From: DATARH01 sp035604035
Lineage (GTDB): Bacteria; Pseudomonadota; Alphaproteobacteria; ATCC43930; CGMCC-115725
Direction: 5' to 3'
Assembly: GCA_035604035.1 (NCBI GenBank)
Contig: DATNJF010000387.1
Location: 1-6,878, forward strand
DNA length: 6,878 bases
Below are positions 1 through 6,268 of this stretch, piece after piece; position 1 is the first letter of the stretch, and the number at the start of each line of letters is the position of its first letter. Under the pieces are notes generated by a model that saw only the letters and a list, made by a program, of their open reading frames with translations, was not told the origin of the DNA and did no database searches. Both the position numbers and the translations under genes were made by a program.

Positions 1-2289
1 CTTTAGCTGCTTCAGCCGCTCCTTTTGGACGACGCCAAAATGCTGCTCCTCGTCGACGATGACGAGGCCGAGATGGGCGAAGCGCACATCCTTGGCGAGG
101 AGCGCATGCGTGCCGATGACAATCTCGATGCGGCCAGCGGCGATCTCTTCCTTGATCTGCTTGGCTTCCTTGGGCGCGACGAGGCGCGACAACTGCGCGA
201 TCCGCACCGGCAGGCCGGCGAAGCGCTCGGAGAAGCTGCGGTAGTGCTGGCGCGCCAGCAGCGTCGTCGGCACCACGACCGCGACCTGCGCCCCCGAGAA
301 CGCGGCGATAAACGCGGCGCGCAAGGCGATCTCGGTCTTGCCGAAGCCGACATCGCCGCAGATGAGGCGATCCATCGGCTTGCCCGCGGCCATGTCGGCG
401 AGCGTGTCCTCAATCGCGCGCAGCTGCTCCTCGGTCTCGGGATAGGGGAACCGCGTGGCGAATTCCTCGTAAATGCCCTCGGGCGGGGTCACCACCTCGC
501 CCGGCCGCAGCTGCCGCTCAGCGGCGACGCGGATCAGTTCGCCGGCAATCTCGCGGATGCGCTGCTTGACCCGCGCCTTGCGCCCCTGCCACGCCGCGCC
601 GCCGAGCCGGTCGAGCTGCGCGCCGGCCTCCTCGGAGCCGTAACGCGACAAGACCTCGATATTCTCGACCGGGACGAAGAGCCTGTCATCGCCGGCATAG
701 AGCACTTTGAGGCAATCATGCGGTGCGCTGGCGACGTCGATGGTCTCGAGGCCTTCGTAGCGGCCGATGCCGTGCTCCTCGTGGACGACAAGGTCGCCGG
801 CGGCGAGGCTCGTCGCTTCGGCGATGAACTCGTCGAGATTGCGGCGGCGCCGCGGTACCCGCGCAAGGCGGTCGCCGAGGATGTCCTGCTCGCCGACCAC
901 GACGAGACGGTCGGTCGTGAACCCTTGTTCGAGCGGCAGGATTGCGAGACCCACCGCCGAGCGCGGCAGCTTTTCGAGCGCGTCGCCGTTGGCGACCGGC
1001 CGCAAATCCGAAAGACCGCGCTCCCTCAGCACCGTTGCCAGCCGGTCGGCCGAGCCGACGCTGTAGGCGGCGATCGCCGCGCGCTTGCCGGACTTGCGCT
1101 CGGCGTCGAGATAGTCGCGCACCGCCTCAAAAAGCTGCACCTTCGGGTCGGCCCGTTCGGCGGCAAAATTCCTTGCCGGCCGCGCCCCGGCATCGATGGC
1201 GTCGCGGTCGCTCTCGGGCGCGGCGAACGGCGAAAGTTGCACCGTCGAGCGCGTAGCTAGCTCGCCCCGCCACTCATCGTCTTCAATGAACATCTGCTCC
1301 GGCTTGACCGGGCGATAGAGCGGTGCGGCCGCATTGCTCGCACCCGAGGTGGCGATGCTCTGCCGCGCCGCGTAGAAGTCGGCGATGCCTTCGAGCCGGT
1401 GGGCGCGCGCCTCCTCACTCTGCCAGTCGAACGACACCGCAGCGCCGGGCAGGTAGTCGAACAGCGTCTCCAACCGCTCGTAGTAGAGCGGTAGCCAATG
1501 CTCCATGCCGGCAAAGCGGCGCCCGGCGCTCACCGATTCGTACAGCGCGTCGTCGCTGCCGACATTGCCGAACAGCTCGCGGTAACGCGTACGGAAACGA
1601 TGGATCGCCGGCTCGTCGAGCAGCACCTCGCTCACCGGTTTCAATTCGAGCTTGTCGAGGGAGGTCGTCGAACGCTGGCTCATCGGATCGAAGCCGCGCA
1701 GGCTTTCGAGCGTGTCGCCGAAGAAATCGAGCCGCACCGGCTGCGTCGCGCCCGCCGGATAGAGGTCGACAATACCGCCGCGGATCGCGAACTCTCCCGG
1801 CTCGCGCACCGTGTCGGTGCGGGTGTAGCCGTTGTTCTGGAAAAAGCTCTGCAGCCGGTCGAGCGGAATGCGCCCGCCCGGGCCCAGAGTCAGCACGCGC
1901 CCGTCGAAGAGCTGACGCGGCGGCACGCGCTGCACCAGCGCATTGACCGTGGTCAGCACGATGAGCGGCCGCATCTCGGCGTTGCCCGCCAGCCGGGTCA
2001 GGGTATCGATGCGGCGGCTGGTGATCTCGCCGTTCGGCGACACCCGGTCATAGGGCAGGCAGTCCCAGGCCGGGAAGGTAAGGACGGTCAGCTGGGGATG
2101 AAAAAACTGCAGCGCGGCGGCGAAGCGCGCCATGCGCCCGTCCTCGCGGCAGACATGCAGCCAGGTTTCCGCCTTGCCAGTGGCGAGTAGGCCGCCGATG
2201 GTCGCGGCGTCATGCCCTTCCGGCGCGCCAAACAGGGCCACCCGGCGCGGCCTCGCACCGGTCAGGCTGGCGAGATCGTCGAGCGGCAT
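1..2289 (-). CDS. mfd: Transcription-repair coupling factor Mfd, C-terminal part off the window
   Basis: Mfd is a cytoplasmic ATP-driven DNA translocase that pushes stalled RNA polymerase off template lesions and recruits UvrA for nucleotide excision repair. Translating the minus strand from ATG at 2289 gives 763 residues without a stop before the left edge; family members are about 1150 residues, so roughly two thirds is present. Seen in order: a UvrB-like N-terminal region (FPAWDCLPYDRVSPN near residue 75; EFAIRGGIVDLYP near 166-178), a CarD-like RNA polymerase interaction domain starting near residue 498 (GDLVVHEEHGIGRYEGL), then the first RecA-like helicase lobe with Walker A GDVGFGKTE (residues 645-653, Lys651), motif Ia PTTLLARQH, GTHALL, and Walker B DEEQ (746-749). 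The second helicase lobe, the translocation motif and the UvrA-masking C-terminal domain are outside. The start overlaps the sdhE stop as ATGA, suggesting translational coupling. Identification is firm from the order of motifs. Confidence 0.97.
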   Translation of the reverse strand, partial: MPLDDLASLTGARPRRVALFGAPEGHDAATIGGLLATGKAETWLHVCREDGRMARFAAALQFFHPQLTVLTFPAWDCLPYDRVSPNGEITSRRIDTLTRLAGNAEMRPLIVLTTVNALVQRVPPRQLFDGRVLTLGPGGRIPLDRLQSFFQNNGYTRTDTVREPGEFAIRGGIVDLYPAGATQPVRLDFFGDTLESLRGFDPMSQRSTTSLDKLELKPVSEVLLDEPAIHRFRTRYRELFGNVGSDDALYESVSAGRRFAGMEHWLPLYYERLETLFDYLPGAAVSFDWQSEEARAHRLEGIADFYAARQSIATSGASNAAAPLYRPVKPEQMFIEDDEWRGELATRSTVQLSPFAAPESDRDAIDAGARPARNFAAERADPKVQLFEAVRDYLDAERKSGKRAAIAAYSVGSADRLATVLRERGLSDLRPVANGDALEKLPRSAVGLAILPLEQGFTTDRLVVVGEQDILGDRLARVPRRRRNLDEFIAEATSLAAGDLVVHEEHGIGRYEGLETIDVASAPHDCLKVLYAGDDRLFVPVENIEVLSRYGSEEAGAQLDRLGGAAWQGRKARVKQRIREIAGELIRVAAERQLRPGEVVTPPEGIYEEFATRFPYPETEEQLRAIEDTLADMAAGKPMDRLICGDVGFGKTEIALRAAFIAAFSGAQVAVVVPTTLLARQHYRSFSERFAGLPVRIAQLSRLVAPKEAKQIKEEIAAGRIEIVIGTHALLAKDVRFAHLGLVIVDEEQHFGVVQKERLKQLK

Positions 2290-2561
2290 CAGGTCGGCCG
2301 AGGCGAGTAGCGGAAGGCGAGCAACAAACGGATCACGTCATGGTCGCATTCGGGCGGCGGTGTGGCGCGGCCGGCAAGCCAATCGAAAATATCAGGGTCC
2401 GGCCAATCGAGCAGCGCCTCGTAGCGGTCGAGCTGCGCCTCGTCGAACCCAGCAAGGTGCTCCTCTGCAAACGAGCCGAGGATCAGATCGGCCTCGCGCG
2501 TGCCGCGGTGCCAGGAGCGGAATAACAGCCGCTTGCGGCGATGATCGGGCAAGTGTGTCAT
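2289..2561 (-). CDS. sdhE: SdhE, FAD assembly factor for succinate dehydrogenase (DUF339/Sdh5 family)
   Basis: SdhE helps attach FAD covalently to the flavoprotein subunit SdhA of succinate dehydrogenase (and fumarate reductase in some bacteria). The 90-residue product has the usual family length. It carries the conserved RGxxE signature as RGTRE (residues 19-23), preceded by a basic stretch HRRKR, and the characteristic LLDWPDPDIFDWL segment in its second half. The ATG at 2561 is chosen because it matches the family N-terminus. The frame is open upstream to 2669, but that extension runs into the palindromic intergenic DNA and looks non-coding. No strong Shine-Dalgarno sequence precedes the ATG. 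Its TGA shares bases with the mfd start (ATGA), so the two are probably one transcript. The pairing of this small gene with mfd reflects conserved neighbourhood rather than an obvious shared function. Confidence 0.93.
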   Translation of the reverse strand: MTHLPDHRRKRLLFRSWHRGTREADLILGSFAEEHLAGFDEAQLDRYEALLDWPDPDIFDWLAGRATPPPECDHDVIRLLLAFRYSPRPT

Positions 2562-2581
2562 GGTTCGGGTTGGCGCTGCTC

Positions 2582-2658
2582 GCAGTGTGGCGAATGCGAA
2601 ATTCGCCCGGCTCTTGGAACCACGCTCGACGCGAATTTCGGATTCAAAGCCACACTGC
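2582..2658. repeat. Imperfect palindrome 1 in the sdhE-recG intergenic region
   Basis: The arm at 2582-2606 is repeated in reverse complement at 2631-2658. The outer GCAGTGTGGC, a central GAAT and the inner CGAAATTCGC (10 bp) all match; the only differences are one G/C mismatch and three extra bases in the second arm. The loop is 24 bp (2607-2630). It lies just upstream of the sdhE start codon, so it would be transcribed in an sdhE leader if the promoter is further out. There is no T-run, so it is not a classical terminator. It may be a REP-like element, a cruciform-forming site or an operator; the sequence does not decide between these. Confidence 0.75.
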
Positions 2659-2670
2659 CAAGATAACAAA

Positions 2671-2750
2671 GTCTAATGTGGTCATCGGATTGAAGTTCCC
2701 AATGAGGATGCCGTCGAGACTAGGGGAACTCCAAATCCGCCACACTAGAT
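2671..2750. repeat. Imperfect palindrome 2, probably related to palindrome 1
   Basis: The arm at 2671-2700 pairs with 2724-2750. Counting inward, blocks TAGA, CCACA, AATCCG and GGGAACT match, with three transitions and two small gaps (1 and 4 bases). The loop is 23 bp (2701-2723). Two of the three mismatches would be G-U wobble pairs in RNA copied from the minus strand, that is in an sdhE-directed leader. Length (80 bp), loop size and the outer TGTGG/CCACA blocks resemble palindrome 1, which ends only 12 bp away. A common origin is therefore plausible but not proven. Confidence 0.6.
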
Positions 2751-2753
2751 GGA

Positions 2754-2759
2754 TATAAT
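2754..2759 (+). promoter_or_regulatory. Candidate -10 box (TATAAT) for recG
   Basis: A perfect sigma-70 consensus hexamer stands out in otherwise GC-rich DNA, 53 bp before the TTG start of recG, immediately after palindrome 2. No good -35 hexamer is seen at 16-18 bp spacing (the sequence there is near CCAAAT), and a TG lies one base out of the extended -10 position. Its outer palindrome arm overlaps the expected -35 to -10 interval, so a protein binding the palindrome could affect recG transcription. Confidence 0.35.
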
Positions 2760-2812
2760 CGGTTGCGGGCCTTGCGTCAGCCGAAGACGGCGAATAGCGG
2801 AAACCCGAAAAC

Positions 2813-4897
2813 TTGCGTCCTGCGTTCTTGAACAAGCTGTTCGCGCCGGTGACCTCGCTCAACGGGGTCGGCCCGCAGCTCGGCCGCCTGATCGAACGCG
2901 CCGCCGGGCCGCTCGTCGTCGACCTGCTGTGGCACCTGCCAACCGGGATTATCGACCGCACCGCCGCTCCGTCGATTTCGGCCTTACAGCACGACAGCAT
3001 CGTAACGCTGAAACTCAAGGTCGAGCGCCACGAGCCCGGCACGGGCCGGCGCCCGTACCGCGTAATCTGCTTTGACGGTACCGGCTTCCTGACGCTGATC
3101 TATTTCAACGTCAAGGGCGATTACCTGCAACGGCTGCTCCCGGTCGGCTCCAAGCGGATCGTTAGCGGCAAGGTCGAGTTCTATGGCGGCATCCCGCAAA
3201 TCCCCCACCCTGACCACGTTGTTCCACCCGACCAGGCCGATCGCATCAAGCCGATCGAACCGACCTATCCCCTGACCGCCGGCCTGCCGCCACGGGTGTT
3301 GCAGCGCGCGATCGCGACTGCCGTCGAGCGCGTACCGGAGCTGCCGGAGTGGATCGACGGGCCGCTGCGTAAACAGCGTCACTGGCCGAGCTGGAACGAG
3401 GCGATTGCAGCAGTCCACGCTCCGCAGAGCTCGGCCGATCTCCTGCCGACGACCCCGGAGCGCGAGCGCCTCGCCTATGACGAGATCTTCGCCAGCCAGC
3501 TCGCCGTGGCGTTGGTCCGGGCGCGGCGTCGGCGCCGGCGCGGCCGGGTCATCGCGGGCACCGGCCAACGGGCTGCAAAGGTCGAGGCCGGGTTCGGCTT
3601 CGCGCTGACGCAGAGCCAGCGCATGGCGATGGCCGAGATCGCCGCCGACATGAAATCGCCGCAGCAGATGATGCGCCTGCTGCAAGGCGATGTCGGCAGC
3701 GGCAAGACCGTCGTTGCGCTGCTGGCGATGCTGATCGCGGTCGAGAGCGGGGCGCAGGCGGCGCTGATGGCGCCGACCGAGGTGCTCGCCCGCCAGCATC
3801 ACGCGACCTTGCAGCGCCTCGCCGCACCCGCCGGGATTGAGGTCGCGCTGTTGACCGGGCGCGAACGCGGCAAACCGCGCGAAGCCCTCCTCGCCGCCCT
3901 CGCTTCAGGGGTCACCCCCATCGTCGTCGGCACCCACGCCCTGCTGACGACGGACGTGCTGTTCCGCGATCTGGCGCTATCGGTCATCGACGAGCAGCAT
4001 CGCTTCGGGGTCGAGCAGCGCCTGGCGCTTAGCGAAAAAGGCAAGAACACCGACACGCTGCTGATGAGCGCGACGCCGATTCCGCGCACCCTGATGATGA
4101 CCGCCTACGGCGATCTCGACACCTCGCGCCTCACCGAGAAACCGCCCGGCCGCCAGAAGATCGACACCCGCGCGATGCCGCTGGATCGGTTCGGCGAGGT
4201 GGTTGAGGGCGTCGCCCGGGCAATAAAGCAAGGCGCGAAGGCCTATTGGATCTGCCCGATGGTCGAGGAAAGCGAGACCACCGACCTTGCTGCCGCCGAG
4301 GAACGCCACAAGATGCTCGCGGCGCTGCCAATCTTCGGTGGCCGCGTCGGCCTCGTACATGGCCGCATGAAAAGCGCCGATAAGGATCGCGCGATGGCCG
4401 ACTTCGCTGGCGACGGCAGCGATCTCCTCGTCGCCACCACCGTCATCGAGGTGGGCATCGACGTGGCCGCCGCGACAATCATGGTCGTCGAGCATGCCGA
4501 GCGCTTCGGCCTCTCCCAGTTGCACCAGTTGCGCGGGCGCATCGGCCGCGGCAGCGAGGCCTCGACCTGCCTCCTACTCTACCAAAACCCGCTTGGTGCA
4601 ATCGCCCGCGAGCGCATCTCTATCCTACGTCAGACCGAGGACGGGTTCCGCATCGCCGAGGAGGACCTGCGCCTGCGCGGCGGCGGTGAGGTTCTCGGCA
4701 CGCGGCAGAGCGGTCTGCCGTCACTGCGGCTCGCCGACCTCGCGGCGCACGAACACTTGATCGCGGTTGCGCACGACGATGCGCGCCTCGTGCTGTCGCG
4801 CGATCCGGGCCTCGACACTCCGCGAGGGGAAGCGTTGCGAACGCTCCTCTACCTGTTCCAGCGCGACGAGACAGTGCAGTACCTGCGCGCCGGCTGA
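2813..4897 (+). CDS. recG: ATP-dependent DNA helicase RecG
   Basis: RecG is a superfamily 2 double-strand DNA translocase that regresses stalled replication forks and unwinds branched DNA and R-loops. The 694-residue product has the normal family length. In order: an N-terminal segment LFAPVTSLNGVGP; the wedge OB-fold around residues 55-155 (VTLKLKVERHEPG, FYGGIPQIPHPDHV); Walker A GDVGSGKT (292-299, Lys298); PTEVLARQH; GTHALL; the RecG-type Walker B DEQHRFGV from residue 393; SAT (419-421); motif V region TTVIEVGIDV; motif VI HQLRGRIGRG (571-580); and the LRGGGEVLGTRQSG C-terminal signature. The start is TTG at 2813: an in-frame TAG lies at 2795-2797 with no other start codon between, and the resulting MRPAFLN N-terminus fits alphaproteobacterial RecG. 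A basic run of six arginines (238-243) precedes the helicase core. It is divergent from sdhE-mfd. Confidence 0.97.
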   Translation: MRPAFLNKLFAPVTSLNGVGPQLGRLIERAAGPLVVDLLWHLPTGIIDRTAAPSISALQHDSIVTLKLKVERHEPGTGRRPYRVICFDGTGFLTLIYFNVKGDYLQRLLPVGSKRIVSGKVEFYGGIPQIPHPDHVVPPDQADRIKPIEPTYPLTAGLPPRVLQRAIATAVERVPELPEWIDGPLRKQRHWPSWNEAIAAVHAPQSSADLLPTTPERERLAYDEIFASQLAVALVRARRRRRRGRVIAGTGQRAAKVEAGFGFALTQSQRMAMAEIAADMKSPQQMMRLLQGDVGSGKTVVALLAMLIAVESGAQAALMAPTEVLARQHHATLQRLAAPAGIEVALLTGRERGKPREALLAALASGVTPIVVGTHALLTTDVLFRDLALSVIDEQHRFGVEQRLALSEKGKNTDTLLMSATPIPRTLMMTAYGDLDTSRLTEKPPGRQKIDTRAMPLDRFGEVVEGVARAIKQGAKAYWICPMVEESETTDLAAAEERHKMLAALPIFGGRVGLVHGRMKSADKDRAMADFAGDGSDLLVATTVIEVGIDVAAATIMVVEHAERFGLSQLHQLRGRIGRGSEASTCLLLYQNPLGAIARERISILRQTEDGFRIAEEDLRLRGGGEVLGTRQSGLPSLRLADLAAHEHLIAVAHDDARLVLSRDPGLDTPRGEALRTLLYLFQRDETVQYLRAG

Positions 4898-4969
4898 CCT
4901 CAAACGAAAGCCCACTTGTCTCGCCGCTCGTGACCTTGTATTCGCGTATGGCGCGAACATGGTTTGAGG
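4898..4969 (+). promoter_or_regulatory. Possible RNA structure covering the ribosome binding site of the next gene
   Basis: CCTCAAAC at 4898-4905, directly after the recG stop codon, is the exact reverse complement of GTTTGAGG at 4962-4969. The latter contains most of the GAGGAG ribosome binding site of the cysteine-rich gene. Between them, TTCGCG (4941-4946) and CGCGAA (4952-4957) form a perfect 6-bp hairpin with a 5-base loop. If recG and the next gene share a transcript, the long-range stem would hide the ribosome binding site. The pairing is seen in sequence; the regulatory role is inference. Confidence 0.3.
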
Positions 4970-4971
4970 AG
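4966..4971 (+). promoter_or_regulatory. Strong Shine-Dalgarno site (GAGGAG) of the cysteine-rich gene
   Basis: GAGGAG ends 8 bases before the ATG at 4980. This is the best-spaced strong ribosome binding site for a plus-strand gene in the window. It supports both the reality and the start of the small downstream gene. Confidence 0.75.
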
Positions 4972-4979
4972 CCTGCACC

Positions 4980-5384
4980 ATGCTTTTTCTCTCGGCGAAC
5001 GCAGCCCGGTTGCGACGCAGTACTGGTTTTGCCGTGGCATTGCTGCTCGCCATTGCCAGCGTGTTGATCTCGACGGCTCCAGCACGCGCGGACTGCGCTG
5101 CGGGAATGGTCCCGACCGTCGACGGGATGTGCATGCCGCGGGGTAATACGGATTGCGGCGTCGGCCGAGGTTCGTGCGCTCCCGGTCTGGTGTGCAAGAG
5201 CGGCTCGGGCTGTATGCCGATTGGGGATGTGGATTGCGGCCCGACCCGCGGCTCTTGCCCGGCCGGCAATGTGTGCATGAGGGGCAGCGGGTGCATGCCG
5301 GCCGGCTCGGTCGATTGCGGCGACGGCACCTATTGCAACGCCGGGTCCAATTGCTCCCCTGACGGCAAGTGCAGACGGAACTAG
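4980..5384 (+). CDS. Secreted cysteine-rich repeat protein of unknown function
   Basis: I do not recognise a named family. The 134-residue product begins with a clear Sec signal peptide: basic residues RLRR at 10-13, a hydrophobic core at 17-30 and a predicted signal peptidase I site after APARA (residue 37). The mature part, about 97 residues, holds 14 cysteines, an even number suited to disulfide bonding outside the cytoplasm. It is built from a 27-residue tandem unit starting at Cys59, Cys86 and a shortened copy at Cys113, with pattern DCG-x(5)-C-x(5)-C-x(5)-CMP; a partial copy (DC...MCMP) precedes them. Glycine, serine and proline fill the loops and there is no membrane segment after the signal. 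Such repeats resemble small disulfide-knotted modules, and I recall loosely similar hypothetical proteins in rhizobia. A good Shine-Dalgarno site supports the start. It lies 82 bp after recG and may be read from the recG transcript. Function is unknown. Confidence 0.85.
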   Translation: MLFLSANAARLRRSTGFAVALLLAIASVLISTAPARADCAAGMVPTVDGMCMPRGNTDCGVGRGSCAPGLVCKSGSGCMPIGDVDCGPTRGSCPAGNVCMRGSGCMPAGSVDCGDGTYCNAGSNCSPDGKCRRN

Positions 5385-5392
5385 CACGGCGA

Positions 5393-5457
5393 CGGCGACG
5401 CATCGCCGCGGTCCGCATCGACCGCGGCAAGTGCAGCAGGCCGTAGCGAGCGCTACG
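5393..5457. terminator. Hairpin cluster between convergent genes, possible bidirectional terminator
   Basis: The 68-bp gap between the two convergent stop codons is nearly all foldable. CGGCGA/TCGCCG (5393-5398 with 5403-5408) makes a 6-bp stem. GCCGCGGT/ACCGCGGC (5405-5412 with 5421-5428) makes a perfect 8-bp stem with an 8-base loop and partly competes with the first. CGTAGCG/CGCTACG (5442-5448 with 5451-5457) makes a tight hairpin that includes the stop codon of the glutathione S-transferase gene. None has a following T-run on either strand, so a role in termination is suggested by position and structure only. Confidence 0.35.
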
Positions 5458-6169
5458 CCGCCGCGGTATACCGGCCGCGGCCGAACAGTCGATCCTTCTG
5501 CGCCTCCCCGGCCTTGTCGAACTGCGTCGTCTTGGTGCGCACGTCGTCGACCGCGGCCAAGGCCTTGACCACCGCTGGGCGCGCGGCGATGCCGGCGATC
5601 CAGGCCATGATCTTCGGATAGTCCGCCTCGACGCCCTTGCCGAGGAACATCCCGGTGTTGCGCAGCCACGGGAAGGTCGCGATGTCGGCGATCGAATACG
5701 CGCTGCCGCCGAGATAGGCTGCCTCGCCGAGCCGCTTTTCCGCGACATCGAGCGTTTTCGTCACCTGGGTCCGGTAGCGGTCGAGCGCATAGTCGTTGCC
5801 CTTCGGCGCGAAACGCCAGAAATGCACGTACTGGCCCCACATCGGGCCGATCGTCGTCATCTGCACCATCATCCACTGCAGCGCGTCGTAACGGGCCGCA
5901 CCGTCTTTCGCCAGAAACTTGCCGGTCTTGTCGGCGAGGTACTGCAGAATCGCGCCCGACTCGAAGACCGTATAGGGCTTGCCGCCCGGCCCCTCGCTGT
6001 CGACGATGACCGGCACCTTGGCGTTGGGGTTGAGCTTCAGGAACTCGGGGCTGAACTGGCCTTCGGCGAAGACATCGACCGGGTGGATTTTGTAGGGCAG
6101 ACCCATCTCTTCGAGGGCGATATAGATCTTGACGACGTTGGGGCTGCCCATCGCGTAGAGGTCGATCAT
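5453..6169 (-). CDS. Glutathione S-transferase, Nu-class-like (YfcG/YghU type)
   Basis: A cytosolic enzyme of the glutathione S-transferase superfamily. The closest pattern I know is the Nu class (E. coli YfcG and YghU), which reduces disulfides using glutathione. The product has 238 residues. The thioredoxin-like N-terminal domain runs from MIDLYAMGSPN to about residue 85, with KVPVIVD (cis-proline Pro53) and the glutathione-binding FESGAILQYL (Glu70, Ser71). The helical C-terminal domain includes LQWMMVQMTTIGPMWGQ and YSIADIATFPW. In YfcG, Thr9 and Asn11 sit near the glutathione sulfur; here position 9 is serine and Asn11 is kept. The start at 6169 is chosen because it matches the family N-terminus and has GGAG upstream at 6177-6180 on the minus strand; the open frame extends to 6280 but has no family resemblance there. 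It is divergent from tam and convergent with the cysteine-rich gene. The substrate cannot be told from sequence. Confidence 0.93.
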   Translation of the reverse strand: MIDLYAMGSPNVVKIYIALEEMGLPYKIHPVDVFAEGQFSPEFLKLNPNAKVPVIVDSEGPGGKPYTVFESGAILQYLADKTGKFLAKDGAARYDALQWMMVQMTTIGPMWGQYVHFWRFAPKGNDYALDRYRTQVTKTLDVAEKRLGEAAYLGGSAYSIADIATFPWLRNTGMFLGKGVEADYPKIMAWIAGIAARPAVVKALAAVDDVRTKTTQFDKAGEAQKDRLFGRGRYTAAA

Positions 6170-6222
6170 TTCCAGTCTCCGGGGAAGTGGCACGGTGCCG
6201 CCGGCAATGCCTTGGTGCGGCG

Positions 6223-6232
6223 ACGAATTCGT
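6223..6232. other. 10-bp perfect palindrome in the divergent GST-tam gap
   Basis: ACGAATTCGT is a perfect palindrome near the middle of the 84-bp gap between the GST start and the remnant tam ATG. A second interrupted one, GGCAC-G-GTGCC, lies at 6189-6199. Either could be an operator, but short palindromes also arise by chance and I see no convincing promoter hexamers next to them. Confidence 0.2.
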
Positions 6233-6268
6233 GACAATAGCGCGAGCGGAGCGATGGCGCACGAGTAA

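Noticed and set aside
25..1260. Long plus-strand open frame of 411 codons
   Set aside because: It lies antisense to mfd, whose minus-strand frame carries all the family motifs. The protein is rich in Arg, Ala and Asp with no recognisable domain, as expected for a shadow frame in GC-rich DNA.
1498..2190. Plus-strand open frame of 230 codons
   Set aside because: It is antisense to the UvrB-like part of mfd, with no ribosome binding site or recognisable motifs.
2562..2669. N-terminal extension of SdhE by 36 residues
   Set aside because: The extension is coded by palindromic intergenic DNA and exceeds the usual family length; the 90-residue form fits.
2984..3802. Minus-strand open frame of 272 codons inside recG
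   Set aside because: It is antisense to the conserved RecG wedge and helicase regions and shows no start signal or family resemblance.
4941..4957. Hairpin after recG as an intrinsic terminator
   Set aside because: The stem is only 6 bp and is followed by ACATGG rather than a T-run, so termination is not supported.
4721..5329. Minus-strand frame antisense to the cysteine-rich gene, with repeated Pro-rich units
   Set aside because: The apparent repeats are simply the complement of the 27-residue repeats on the plus strand, which has the signal peptide and Shine-Dalgarno site.
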